A stretch of 64,000 nt of DNA, from positions 186,001-250,000 of the forward strand of contig NZ_CP133133.1 of NCBI RefSeq assembly GCF_030908625.1. Reading direction: 5' to 3'. Both the position numbers and the translations under genes were made by a program. The notes beneath the pieces were generated by a model. It worked only from the letters and a program-made list of their open reading frames with translations, ran no database searches and was not told the origin of the DNA. The stretch is from Paludicola sp. MB14-C6 (lineage in GTDB: Bacteria > Bacillota > Clostridia > Oscillospirales > Ruminococcaceae). Shown in pieces: positions 35,197-43,830 of the stretch. Numbering within the stretch: the stretch's first letter is position 1; each line of letters opens with the position of its first letter.

Positions 35197-36369
35197 TTGA
35201 ACGAGACAAAAACATCATTATTTTCAAACGGACTTATTTGGTTCGGCGCAGCGGTTTCCATAGCTGAAATACTAACAGGTACATTGATTGCTCCTTTAGG
35301 ATTCGGCAAAGGGCTATGTGCAATTTTACTAGGCCATTTCATTGGTTGTGTACTTTTGTATTTTGCTGGGCTAATTGGTGCATATACGGAAAAAAGTTCT
35401 ATGGAGACTGTTAAAATGTCATTTGGTGAAAAAGGCTCACTGCTTTTTTCATCTCTAAATGTGTTGCAGCTTGTTGGCTGGACAGCAGTTATGATTGTTA
35501 GCGGAGCAGCAGCTGCACATTCCATTGCTAATATAGGCGGACAATGGGCTTGGAGTATCATTATTGGATTGCTTATTATTATATGGATTTTGGTTGGTAT
35601 TAAAAATTTAAACAAACTCAATATAATTGCTATGGGCGTTTTATTTGTATTAACAATAGTATTAAGTGTTGTGATTTTTCAAGGCGATTTAACATCATCG
35701 TTGAAAGGAAATATTAGTTTTGGTGCGGCAGTAGAGCTATCTGTTGCTATGCCACTTTCATGGTTACCACTTATTTCTGACTATACCCGTTATGGCAAAT
35801 CAAAAAAAGGCTCTACTTTAACAAGTGCTGTTGTATATTTTTTCACGAGCTGCTGGATGTATATCATCGGTATGGGTGCTGCAATTTTTACGGGCGAAAA
35901 TGATATTGCCAAAATTCTTATGGGAGCAGGGCTGGGAATTACGGGTATTTTGATTGTTGTATTTTCTACAGTTACTACAACATTTTTAGATGCATACTCT
36001 GCGGGTGTAAGTTCGGTTAGTATTTCAAAAAAACTGAATGAAAAATGGGTGGCTGTTGTTGTTTGTGGGCTTGGTACATTTTTGGCAATCTTTACTCCAA
36101 TAACTAAATTAGAAGATTTTTTATATTTAATTGGTTCTGTATTTGCACCAATGATTGCAATTATTATTACTGATTATTTTATTTTAAAGAAAGATTATTG
36201 TGGGAAAGCTTTAAGCCTAAAAAACCTAATTATTTGGCTATTTGGCTTTATTATATATCGTGTGTTTCTACATATTGATACCATTATAGGTAATACACTT
36301 CCTGTAATGATTATTGTTGTATTGGTATGTGTAATTGTAAATAAATGCAGTTTAGTAAAAAGAAAATAA
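35197..36369 (+). CDS. cytX: Putative hydroxymethylpyrimidine transporter (NCS1 family)
   Basis: 390 residues forming about 11-12 membrane helices, of the nucleobase-cation symporter-1 family. IWFGAAVSIAEILTGTLIAPLG near the N-terminus and LSWLPLISDYTRYG (about 187-200) are family hallmarks. CytX is predicted to import hydroxymethylpyrimidine for thiamin salvage, and its TPP riboswitch and downstream thi genes support that role over cytosine uptake. The start is TTG, eight bases after AAGGAG, with no ATG nearby. It is followed by an abnormal TPP-like leader and thiW-thiM-thiE-thiD. Confidence 0.9.
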   Translation: MNETKTSLFSNGLIWFGAAVSIAEILTGTLIAPLGFGKGLCAILLGHFIGCVLLYFAGLIGAYTEKSSMETVKMSFGEKGSLLFSSLNVLQLVGWTAVMIVSGAAAAHSIANIGGQWAWSIIIGLLIIIWILVGIKNLNKLNIIAMGVLFVLTIVLSVVIFQGDLTSSLKGNISFGAAVELSVAMPLSWLPLISDYTRYGKSKKGSTLTSAVVYFFTSCWMYIIGMGAAIFTGENDIAKILMGAGLGITGILIVVFSTVTTTFLDAYSAGVSSVSISKKLNEKWVAVVVCGLGTFLAIFTPITKLEDFLYLIGSVFAPMIAIIITDYFILKKDYCGKALSLKNLIIWLFGFIIYRVFLHIDTIIGNTLPVMIIVVLVCVIVNKCSLVKRK

Positions 36370-36424
36370 CTTTTATCTGTAATGAAATAGGGGGGAGCGC
36401 CCTGTATTTTATGTAAAAGTTTTT

Positions 36425-36532
36425 ATATAGCGATGGGAGTCCGTGTTTCGGAATGAGAGGAAGTAATAGAACTTCGACCGACAAAAAATAAATATTTTTA
36501 TTTTTCTTGTCGTAGGGAAACTATTGCTATAT
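36425..36532 (+). ncRNA. Variant TPP-like riboswitch lacking the pyrophosphate-sensing arm
   Basis: The closing stem P1 (36425-36434 with 36523-36532, 10 bp) encloses a TPP-like half aptamer: GGGAG, a TCCG/CGGA stem, then ATGAGAGGAAGT-loop-AACTTCGACC. This nearly copies the cytX riboswitch arm (CTGAGA is changed to ATGAGA), and the 3' CGTAGGGA joint is kept. The P4-P5 arm with ACCTGA and GGATAATGCC is gone. In its place CGACAA (36479-36484) pairs with TTGTCG (36507-36512) around an AAAATAAA/TTTATTTT stem and TATT loop. It may be a new-specificity or degenerate element controlling thiW-thiD. Confidence 0.72.
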
Positions 36533-36543
36533 TCTATACATAA

Positions 36544-36593
36544 ATAACCTTTTCAAGAAAAATAAAGATATATCAATGTAAAGGAAGGGTTAT
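36544..36593 (+). promoter_or_regulatory. Hairpin that can mask the thiW ribosome-binding site
   Basis: ATAACCTTTTC (36544-36554) pairs along all 11 positions (two G-U) with GGAAGGGTTAT (36583-36593), which contains the GGAAGGG Shine-Dalgarno of thiW six bases before its ATG. It would be a translational expression platform for the upstream TPP-like RNA. Confidence 0.65.
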
Positions 36594-36595
36594 CT

Positions 36596-37156
36596 ATGTT
36601 AACTAAAAAAACAGCTTTATTCAAATCAATTGTTTTGGCTTCACTTGTTGCTATTGGAGTCGTTATTTCGCCATTGCTTCGTATTGAGGGGATGTGTCCT
36701 ATGGCACATTTAATCAATATTGTATGTTCCGTTCTGCTTGGACCTTGGTATTCATTATTATGCGCTGTCATGATTGGGATCATACGTATGATGTTTATGG
36801 GGATACCACCTCTTGCATTAACTGGAGCAATATTTGGAGCTTTTCTATCTGGAGTGTTTTATCGACTTTCAAAAGGTAAAATTATCTGTGCTGTTGTTGG
36901 AGAAATATTCGGAACAGGTGTAATTGGGGCAATTGTATCTTATCCGGTTATGGCATTTTTAGTTGGTAGATCCGGATTGACATGGTTTTTCTATGTGCCG
37001 ATGTTTGTTGGAGCAACACTTATTGGAGGTACGATAGCCTTTATTTTCTTAAAAGCATTGAGCAGAAATGGACTACTTGCTAAATTTCAAATGAGTCTGG
37101 GGGAAAAAGTATATGATAAACCGAATGCAAAGTATAAAAAGCCAAGTGATAAATAA
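36596..37156 (+). CDS. thiW: ThiW, ECF-type S component for thiazole precursor uptake
   Basis: 186-residue integral membrane protein with five to six helices. ThiW is the substrate-binding (S) component of an energy-coupling-factor transporter, predicted to bind the thiazole moiety of thiamin; the shared EcfA/EcfT module must be encoded elsewhere. IEGMCPMAHLINIVCSVLLG and FMGIPPLALTGAIFGAFLSG are characteristic. GGAAGGG stands six bases before the ATG and can be masked by a leader hairpin. The 3' end overlaps thiM by 44 bases, a sign of coupled translation. Specificity is by family and context. Confidence 0.9.
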   Translation: MLTKKTALFKSIVLASLVAIGVVISPLLRIEGMCPMAHLINIVCSVLLGPWYSLLCAVMIGIIRMMFMGIPPLALTGAIFGAFLSGVFYRLSKGKIICAVVGEIFGTGVIGAIVSYPVMAFLVGRSGLTWFFYVPMFVGATLIGGTIAFIFLKALSRNGLLAKFQMSLGEKVYDKPNAKYKKPSDK

Positions 37157-37931
37157 TAGCCCTCTTATTCATTGCATAACAAACCCTATTTCAATAAACG
37201 ATTGTGCAAATGCAGTTTTAGCAGTGGGTGCAAAACCAATAATGGCTGAGCATCCACAGGAAGTTGCTGAAATAACTGCGAATTCGGCGGCGCTAGCTGT
37301 AAATCTTGGAAACATAACGGATGTAAGAATGGAATCAATGATGATTTCAGGTAAAGTTGCACATGAAAATTATATTCCATCTATACTTGATGCTGTGGGT
37401 GTTGGATGCAGTAAGCTTCGGTTAGGTTTTGCCAAACAGTTTATTCAAGAGAACAAACCAACTGTTATTAAAGGAAATATGTCTGAAATAAAAACAATTG
37501 CTGGTGTAACCGCTGATTCAATTGGAATTGATGTTGGAAATGATGATAGGATTACTGTTGCTACAATAAAAGACAATTTGAAAATTATGCAGGAATTATC
37601 ACAAAAGACAGGAGCTGTTATTTTAGCAACTGGTGAAACCGATTTAATTGTTTTAGGAAGTAATGCATATCTTGTAGAAAACGGAGTAAAGATGCTGTCG
37701 GGTATTACGGGGACAGGCTGTATGTTAAATGTGTTAATTGCTTGTTATCTATCTTCTAATGAACCAATAGAGGCAACTATTTTAGCAACTACTATGTTAG
37801 GTATTGCGGGAGAACTAGCCGAAACACAACAAGGAACAGGAAGCTTTCATGTTCGATTGCTAGATTTTCTAAGTATAATGACAGATGAACAGTGGAAACA
37901 AAAAGTGAAATTAACTGAGGTGAGGTTATGA
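37113..37931 (+). CDS. thiM: Hydroxyethylthiazole kinase
   Basis: Phosphorylates 4-methyl-5-(2-hydroxyethyl)thiazole for thiamin salvage; ribokinase-like fold, cytoplasm. 272 residues. The diagnostic N-terminal PLIHCITNPISINDCAN and GAKPIMAEHPQE, plus the anion-hole motif GITGTGCMLN (about 195-204), are present. GGGGG lies nine bases before the ATG at 37113, inside the 3' end of thiW. The stop overlaps the start of thiE (ATGA), so thiW-thiM-thiE are translationally coupled. Complete. Confidence 0.96.
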   Translation: MINRMQSIKSQVINNSPLIHCITNPISINDCANAVLAVGAKPIMAEHPQEVAEITANSAALAVNLGNITDVRMESMMISGKVAHENYIPSILDAVGVGCSKLRLGFAKQFIQENKPTVIKGNMSEIKTIAGVTADSIGIDVGNDDRITVATIKDNLKIMQELSQKTGAVILATGETDLIVLGSNAYLVENGVKMLSGITGTGCMLNVLIACYLSSNEPIEATILATTMLGIAGELAETQQGTGSFHVRLLDFLSIMTDEQWKQKVKLTEVRL

Positions 37932-38566
37932 AATTTGATTTAACGCTATATTTAGTAACAGATAGTACATATCAAACAGAGGATCATTTTTTACATATTA
38001 TTGAGGAAGCTTGTATGGGTGGAATTACTTTATTACAGTTGCGTGAAAAAGAAAAGAGCGGAAAAGAATATTTAGATATTGCGCAAAAAGTAAAAATAAT
38101 TTCTGACAAATATAATATTCCTCTCATTATAGATGACAGAATAGATATTGCAATGGCAATAGATGCTACAGGAGTTCATGTAGGGGCAAGCGATATTCCT
38201 GTAAAATATGCTCGAAAACTATTAGGAGCAAATAAGATAGTTGGTGTTACTGCAAAGACAGTTTTAGCAGCACAACAGGCATATGAGGATGGTGCAGATT
38301 ATCTAGGGGTAGGCGCAATTTTTCCTACAACTACGAAAGTAAAAACACAGATAACTGAAGTTGCGACCTTAAATGCAATATGTAAATCAGTTCCGATTCC
38401 TATTGTTGCAATTGGCGGATTGAATAGTGAAAACGTAACGATTTTAAATAACAGTCCTATGGATGGAGTTGCAGTTGTATCTGCAATTATGAAATCGGAT
38501 AACCCGAAACAATCTGCAATACAATTAAAAGATATGATAACGGGAATTAAGAATAACAATAGATAA
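37928..38566 (+). CDS. thiE: Thiamin-phosphate synthase
   Basis: Joins hydroxymethylpyrimidine pyrophosphate with thiazole phosphate to give thiamin phosphate. 212 residues, TIM barrel. Motifs seen: LLQLREKEKSGKEY (pyrophosphate/Mg site), DRIDIAMAIDATGVHVG, DYLGVGAIFPTTTK and PIPIVAIGGL. The start overlaps thiM's stop by four bases with GAGGTGAGG just upstream. It takes the products of ThiM and ThiD on either side. No thiamin-phosphate kinase gene is in this cluster. Confidence 0.96.
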   Translation: MKFDLTLYLVTDSTYQTEDHFLHIIEEACMGGITLLQLREKEKSGKEYLDIAQKVKIISDKYNIPLIIDDRIDIAMAIDATGVHVGASDIPVKYARKLLGANKIVGVTAKTVLAAQQAYEDGADYLGVGAIFPTTTKVKTQITEVATLNAICKSVPIPIVAIGGLNSENVTILNNSPMDGVAVVSAIMKSDNPKQSAIQLKDMITGIKNNNR

Positions 38567-38587
38567 AAATACAAAAGGAGAGATATC

Positions 38588-39367
38588 ATGAAAAAAGTAT
38601 TAACGATTGCGGGTACAGATTGTAGTGGCGGAGCAGGTGTTCAAGCAGATATTAAGACTATCACAGCTCATAAAATGTATGCAATGAGTGCCATGACAGC
38701 ACTAACAGCTCAAAATACAACAGGAGTATATGGCGTATTTGAAATAACGCCTGAATTTGTTTCGCAGCAATTGGATTGCATTTTTCAAGATATTCGTCCC
38801 GATGCTGTAAAGATTGGCATGGTATTTAATAAAGATATTATCAAAGTCATTGTAGATAAACTGAATCAATATCAAGCTGAAAATATTGTCGTAGATCCGG
38901 TTATGGTATCTACAAGCGGAAGCAAATTGCTTTCAGACGATGCAGTAAACGCTTTGGTAACCAAGTTACTGCCGATAGGAACGGTAATTACGCCAAATAT
39001 ACCCGAGGCGGAAACAATATGCGGTTTTACTATTAACAGTGAGGATGATATGATTCGAGCAGCAGAAAAAATCAATTTTCAAATAAATTGTTCGGTATTG
39101 ATTAAGGGAGGTCACTTAACCTCCACTGCAAATGATTTATTATATTATCAAGGCAAACCTACATGGTTTATATCTGAGCGGGTTGATAATCCGAATACCC
39201 ATGGTACAGGTTGTACACTATCTTCAGCCATTGCGTGTAATTTAGCAAATGGATTGAGCATTGAAGAAAGTATACAAAAAGCAAAAGAATATGTTACAGG
39301 TGCTTTAAAAACCCACTTTGATATTGGGCATGGAAGTGGTCCATTGGATCATACTTATTGGTTATAA
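38588..39367 (+). CDS. thiD: Hydroxymethylpyrimidine (phosphate) kinase
   Basis: Phosphorylates hydroxymethylpyrimidine twice, giving the pyrophosphate that ThiE uses. 259 residues, ribokinase-like. TIAGTDCSGGAGVQADIKT (about 6-24) is the pyrimidine-binding signature and NTHGTGCTLSSAIACNLA (about 205-222) the anion hole/catalytic Asp region. AAAGGAG precedes the ATG. It is the last gene of the salvage operon and is followed by a strong terminator. Together cytX/thiW import, thiD/thiM activate and thiE condenses; no de novo genes (thiC, thiG) are present in the window. Confidence 0.96.
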   Translation: MKKVLTIAGTDCSGGAGVQADIKTITAHKMYAMSAMTALTAQNTTGVYGVFEITPEFVSQQLDCIFQDIRPDAVKIGMVFNKDIIKVIVDKLNQYQAENIVVDPVMVSTSGSKLLSDDAVNALVTKLLPIGTVITPNIPEAETICGFTINSEDDMIRAAEKINFQINCSVLIKGGHLTSTANDLLYYQGKPTWFISERVDNPNTHGTGCTLSSAIACNLANGLSIEESIQKAKEYVTGALKTHFDIGHGSGPLDHTYWL

Positions 39368-39376
39368 AAAATGAAT

Positions 39377-39424
39377 TGCACACATTATTTTGAGTAAAAT
39401 CAAGATAATGTGTGCAGTTTTTTA
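39377..39424 (+). terminator. Terminator of the thiamin operon
   Basis: Long stem GCACACATTAT...ATAATGTGTGC with extra TTGA/TCAA pairing, followed by GTTTTTTTA. Confidence 0.9.
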
Positions 39425-39500
39425 TATGGTTATATTCATAAATCGGAAATCTCATGCTGTTCATACAAGATAGTGTGAACCATTTATCAACGACTTGTTT

Positions 39501-40373
39501 TTATTTTCCAATAGTTCCTTTAAACTCTGCGGGTGTCATGCCGGATTTCATTTGAAATGATTTATAAAAATTCGAGTAATCGGTAAATCCACATTGCATA
39601 CAAGCCTCTGTTGCAGACACCCCTTCACGCAATAGTTTTTTTGCGAGTACAATTCTTTTTGCAATAATGTAATCATAAACGGTTGCATTGGTATAAGCTT
39701 TAAATTTACGGATAAGATGGTACTTACTGATAAAAAAGCGATTGCTAATGTCGTCTAGCGTTAGCTTTTCACATAGATGTTCGTTTATATAATAGATGAT
39801 TTCAGGAATTGTATCATATTCAATATCTTCTGCTTTAAAAGGGGCAGCAGAAAGTAATTGGGTATGAATATGATCTAATAACAAAACAAGATAGGCGTTT
39901 TTAACAAGTATTGAGTCTTCGTTTGTAGTGCTTAAATGAATCAACCGATGTAACATTGTCGTAATAAAATCAAAATCAACAGATGGAATTGGGATGAGAT
40001 ATTGTTTATTTGCCTCAATTGTATGTAGTGTTGTGGTGAGCGTTTGTTTTTCATCATCAATTGACTGAATATAGGATGGGTTTACCCACAAAACAATTCG
40101 TTCATATAAAGCGTTTGGATCAGCAATAACTGGTCGGTGCATTTTTCCGGGTGGAATTACTAAAATATCTCCAGCGCAAAGATCATATACTTTTTCTTCG
40201 ATATAATAAGTTACAATTCCATCTAAAAATATATAAAACTCATAGAAATCATGGTTATGAAAATCAAGTGCTTTAAAATATGGTTGTCTATAATGATAAA
40301 TTTCAAACGTATCAGAAATCATGTTCATATGAGTCGGATTGAAAACCGAGATTTCATTTTTTATAGATTTCAT
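39501..40373 (-). CDS. AraC-family regulator of the hexuronate/amino-sugar operon
   Basis: About 290 residues. The N-terminal half is a cupin sugar-sensing domain (FHNHDFYEFYIFLDG, GDILVIPPGKMHRP). The C-terminal 100 residues hold two AraC helix-turn-helix motifs (LTLDDISNRFFISKYHLIRKF, CGFTDYSNFYKSFQ, SGMTPAEFKG). The start at 40373 follows GAGGGG; a GTG at 40388 is possible but lacks a site. It is divergent from uxaC across about 140 bp. The plus-strand promoter there has a recognisable TATGAT -10 (40458-40463) but a poor -35, consistent with activator-dependent expression. The inducer is probably a hexuronate or related sugar (inference). Confidence 0.9.
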   Translation of the reverse strand: MKSIKNEISVFNPTHMNMISDTFEIYHYRQPYFKALDFHNHDFYEFYIFLDGIVTYYIEEKVYDLCAGDILVIPPGKMHRPVIADPNALYERIVLWVNPSYIQSIDDEKQTLTTTLHTIEANKQYLIPIPSVDFDFITTMLHRLIHLSTTNEDSILVKNAYLVLLLDHIHTQLLSAAPFKAEDIEYDTIPEIIYYINEHLCEKLTLDDISNRFFISKYHLIRKFKAYTNATVYDYIIAKRIVLAKKLLREGVSATEACMQCGFTDYSNFYKSFQMKSGMTPAEFKGTIGK

Positions 40374-40514
40374 ACAATCACCCCTCACAGCTATAATACC
40401 GCAATATTTACTATGTTACAAGCAAATTATATTATATTATTTGAATATATTTATTGGTATGATACGGGTATAGAGACAAAACGATGAACTGAAACAAAAG
40501 AGGAGTTCTTTATT

Positions 40515-41879
40515 ATGATAAAACAATTGTTTTTAGAAAATGAAACAGCAAAACGACTCTATCAAACAGCGAAAGACTTACCAATTATTGATTATCATTG
40601 TCATCTTTCGCCGAAAGAAATCTACGAAGATAAACCTTTTGCTGATATTGGAGAAATGTGGCTTGGGGCAGATCATTATATATGGAGATTGATGCGTGCA
40701 TTTGATATAAATGAATACTACGTTACCGGAAAAGCATCTTATCAAGAAAAGTTTTATGCATTTGCAAGATGCGTGGGTCTTGCTGCAGGAAGTCCATTGT
40801 ATCATTGGTGTAAGATGGAGTTATCCCAATACTTTGGAATCGATACACCATTAAATGAATCTACTGCAGAAGAAATCCATCAAAAAGCAAATCAAGTCAT
40901 AAGAGAAAAACAACTTTCACCAAGAAAGTTAATACAACAATCAAATGTAGCTTATATCGGAACAACGGATGATGTAATTGATTCGCTAGACTACCATGAG
41001 AAATTAAAGCAAGATAATACTTTTGATGTCACAGTAGCACCTTCGTTTCGCACAGACAATTTATTATTAATTCAAAAAGAGGGGTATCTCGATTACATAA
41101 AAAAGCTTTCCAAGATTACAAATATTGATGTTATAAACATTGATACATTAGAACAAGCAATTCAAAATAGATTGGATTTTTTTTGTAAAATGGGTTGTAA
41201 ATTTACCGATGTTGGTATTCCAATGTTTCCAACATGCATGGGAACAAAGCAACAAGCCGATATCGCTTTTCAAAAAGCAATAAATGGAGAGCCAACCACA
41301 GAGATGGAGTATAACCAATTTCTATTTTATATATTTGTGTTCTTGGCTTCTGAGTATCAAAAGCGCAACTTAATCATGCAACTCCATTTAGCTGCAAAGC
41401 GAAATGTGAATAGTGCTTTATATCGCTCAGTCGGAGTCGATTGTGGTGGGGATTGCGTTGGTGATAGTATTTCCCAAGATCAAATGGCAGCACTGTTTGA
41501 TGCAATGAACGAAAATGGAGCTATGCCAGAAACAATTGTATATACACTGAATACTGCAATGTATGATACACTTTCCACAATTTCAGGAAGCTTTCGCAAT
41601 GTAAGAATGGGAACAGCTTGGTGGTTCCAAGATCATAAGAGCGGAATTGAAAAACAAATCAAACTCTTTGCCCAAACATCACATTTAGCGACATTCTTAG
41701 GAATGTTAACGGATAGTAGAAGTTTTCTCTCTTATGCTCGACATGATTATTTTAGAAGAATTTTATGCAATATTGTTGGGGATTGGATTGAAAAAGGTGA
41801 GTTTGCAGATGATGAAAATGCAGAAATACTCATTCGTCGAATCTGTTATGAGAACATAAAAAATAAAATAGGGGATTAA
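40515..41879 (+). CDS. uxaC: Glucuronate isomerase
   Basis: Interconverts D-glucuronate and D-fructuronate (and galacturonate/tagaturonate); amidohydrolase-like barrel, first step of hexuronate use. 454 residues, normal length. The metal-site-like motif IIDYHCHLSP (about 25-34) and the family segments MWLGADHYIWRLMRA, GRNLIMQLH-like KRNLIMQLH and GTAWWFQDHKSGI are visible. GAGGAG precedes the ATG. It opens a 13-gene plus-strand operon; uxuA follows after 3 bp. Confidence 0.96.
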   Translation: MIKQLFLENETAKRLYQTAKDLPIIDYHCHLSPKEIYEDKPFADIGEMWLGADHYIWRLMRAFDINEYYVTGKASYQEKFYAFARCVGLAAGSPLYHWCKMELSQYFGIDTPLNESTAEEIHQKANQVIREKQLSPRKLIQQSNVAYIGTTDDVIDSLDYHEKLKQDNTFDVTVAPSFRTDNLLLIQKEGYLDYIKKLSKITNIDVINIDTLEQAIQNRLDFFCKMGCKFTDVGIPMFPTCMGTKQQADIAFQKAINGEPTTEMEYNQFLFYIFVFLASEYQKRNLIMQLHLAAKRNVNSALYRSVGVDCGGDCVGDSISQDQMAALFDAMNENGAMPETIVYTLNTAMYDTLSTISGSFRNVRMGTAWWFQDHKSGIEKQIKLFAQTSHLATFLGMLTDSRSFLSYARHDYFRRILCNIVGDWIEKGEFADDENAEILIRRICYENIKNKIGD

Positions 41880-41882
41880 CTT

Positions 41883-42926
41883 ATGAAGATGACATTTCGT
41901 TGGTACGGAGAGAATGATCCCGTTACCTTGCAAAAGATTAGGCAAATTCCAAAGATGAGCGGAATTGTGTCCGCAATTTATGATGTTCCTGTTGGTGAAG
42001 TATGGGGCGAAGACAAAATTCAAGCACTAAAAGAAAAAGCAAATCAAAATGGATTGGCTTTTGAAGTGGTTGAAAGTGTTCCTGTTCATGAGGATATTAA
42101 ATTAGGAAATCAAAATGCAAAGAAGTACATAGAAAACTATTGCGAAAATATTCGTAGATTAGGTCGAGCAGGCGTTAAGGTCATTTGTTATAACTTTATG
42201 CCCGTATTCGATTGGCTTCGTAGCGAGTTAGAACGGATATTACCAGATGGATCAAATGCATTGGCGTATGATGAAAAAACTGTACTTTCTATGAATCCAC
42301 TTACAAGTGAATTATCATTACCAGGATGGGATGAGAGCTATACTAAAGAGGGATTAAGAGAGTTATTAAAGCAATATAAAACTGTTGATGAAGAGCAATT
42401 ATGGCGTAACCTAGAAATCTTTTTAAAAGCAATCATTCCAGTAGCAGAGGAAAGTGGAATCAGTATGGCGATTCATCCGGATGATCCACCATGGGGTATT
42501 TTCGGATTACCTAGAGTAATTACAAATGAAAAAAATCTAGAGCGTTTTTTAAAGCTAGTGGACTTCAAAGCGAATGGCTTAACCTTCTGCACAGGCTCAT
42601 TGGGAGCTAGTGTTGAAAATGATTTAGTTGCAATGATTCATAAATTTGGTAATCGTATTCATTTTGCACACTTAAGAAATATCAAAATTACAGGTGAGCG
42701 TTGCTTTGAAGAAAGTGCACATCCAACAGAATGTGGTTCATTGGATATGTACGGAATTGTAGAGGCATTGCAAGAAAGTGGATTTGATGGCTACATACGC
42801 CCTGATCACGGAAGAATGATTTGGGGAGAAACAGGTCGTTATGGTTATGGATTATATGACCGTGCATTAGGTGCTACTTATTTAACTGGCTTATGGGAAG
42901 GAATTGAAAAACATGCAAACAAATAA
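41883..42926 (+). CDS. uxuA: Mannonate dehydratase
   Basis: Dehydrates D-mannonate to 2-keto-3-deoxygluconate (KDG), the committed step of glucuronate degradation. 347 residues with the UxuA barrel signature [20 protein letters not shown] at the N-terminus, [19 protein letters not shown], and metal-site residues in [29 protein letters not shown] and YIRPDHGRM. It is spaced 3 bp from uxaC and overlaps the next gene by 14 bases, giving tight coupling. Nothing unusual. Confidence 0.96.
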   Translation: MKMTFRWYGENDPVTLQKIRQIPKMSGIVSAIYDVPVGEVWGEDKIQALKEKANQNGLAFEVVESVPVHEDIKLGNQNAKKYIENYCENIRRLGRAGVKVICYNFMPVFDWLRSELERILPDGSNALAYDEKTVLSMNPLTSELSLPGWDESYTKEGLRELLKQYKTVDEEQLWRNLEIFLKAIIPVAEESGISMAIHPDDPPWGIFGLPRVITNEKNLERFLKLVDFKANGLTFCTGSLGASVENDLVAMIHKFGNRIHFAHLRNIKITGERCFEESAHPTECGSLDMYGIVEALQESGFDGYIRPDHGRMIWGETGRYGYGLYDRALGATYLTGLWEGIEKHANK

Positions 42927-43743
42927 AACAGTTGTTATTACTGGTGCTGCTGGAGTATTATGCTCTACCTTTGCTTTTGATTTAGCTCAAAAAGGAATGA
43001 ATGTTGCGTTACTAGATTTAAATGTAACTGCGGCACAAAAAGTTGCAGATGAGATAAACAAAAAAGGCGGAAAGGCAATTGCAGTAGAAGCGAATGTATT
43101 AGAAAAAGAAAGCTTAGAAAAAGCACATGAAATTGTAAAACAAGAGTTTGGGACTTGTGATATTTTAATTAATGGTGCAGGAGGCAACAATCCGAAAGGA
43201 ACAACCTCTAGTGAGTATTTTTTAAAAGATGATATGCAAGATGAAAACTTAACTTCCTTCTTTGATTTAGACCCAAAAGGAATTGAGTTTGTGTTTAATT
43301 TAAACTTTCTAGGCACATTACTTCCAACACAAGTATTTACCAAAGACTTTATTGAAAACAACAAAGGAAATATTATTAATATTTCTTCTATGAATGCGTT
43401 GAAGCCTCTGACTAAAATTCCAGCATACAGTGGCGCAAAAGCCGCTGTATCGAACTTCACACAATGGTTAGCAGTACATTTTGCAAACCAAAATATACGA
43501 GTAAATGCAATTGCACCAGGATTCTTTGTAACGAATCAAAATAAAGCATTGTTATTTGATGAAAACGGAAATCCAACTGCAAGAACCCATAAAATATTAG
43601 CACATACTCCAATGGCACGTTTTGGAAAGCCAGAAGAGTTACTTGGAACACTAGAGTGGCTTGTAAATGAAGAAGCATCTAGTTTTGTAACAGGAATTGT
43701 AGTCCCAGTAGATGGTGGATTTTCTGCATATTCAGGTGTGTAG
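42913..43743 (+). CDS. uxuB: SDR-family D-fructuronate/mannonate oxidoreductase
   Basis: Reduces fructuronate to mannonate, linking UxaC to UxuA. About 276 residues of the short-chain dehydrogenase type, the form found in Bacillus (YjmF) and clostridia, unrelated to the long-chain E. coli UxuB. Seen: NAD(P)-binding TGAAGVLCS (about 9-17), NGAGG, Ser/Tyr/Lys active site in NISSMNALK and YSGAKAA, and [11 protein letters not shown] near the end. I use ATG 42913, ten bases after GGAAGGA; an in-frame TTG at 42904 is too close to that site. Specificity rests on context. Confidence 0.9.
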   Translation: MQTNKTVVITGAAGVLCSTFAFDLAQKGMNVALLDLNVTAAQKVADEINKKGGKAIAVEANVLEKESLEKAHEIVKQEFGTCDILINGAGGNNPKGTTSSEYFLKDDMQDENLTSFFDLDPKGIEFVFNLNFLGTLLPTQVFTKDFIENNKGNIINISSMNALKPLTKIPAYSGAKAAVSNFTQWLAVHFANQNIRVNAIAPGFFVTNQNKALLFDENGNPTARTHKILAHTPMARFGKPEELLGTLEWLVNEEASSFVTGIVVPVDGGFSAYSGV

Positions 43744-43830
43744 CAACGAGCCGTTGTATGTAATTTGTAGGGGGGATTCCATATTTTCTCGAACGGTACC
43801 ATAAATAATCATATATAGAGGATGTGTACT

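Noticed and set aside
35073..35621. 182-codon minus-strand frame across the TPP riboswitch and cytX
   Set aside because: Overlaps an unmistakable riboswitch and the cytX 5' end, and shows no recognisable protein features.
36387..36406. G-rich stretch before the variant TPP element as a second riboswitch start or a cytX terminator
   Set aside because: GGGGGGAGCGCCC resembles the 5' edge of a TPP element but pairs poorly and has no following T-tract. It may be a relic of duplication, but this is not supportable.
42987..43460. 157-codon minus-strand frame within uxuB
   Set aside because: Shadow of the SDR coding sequence without initiation signals.
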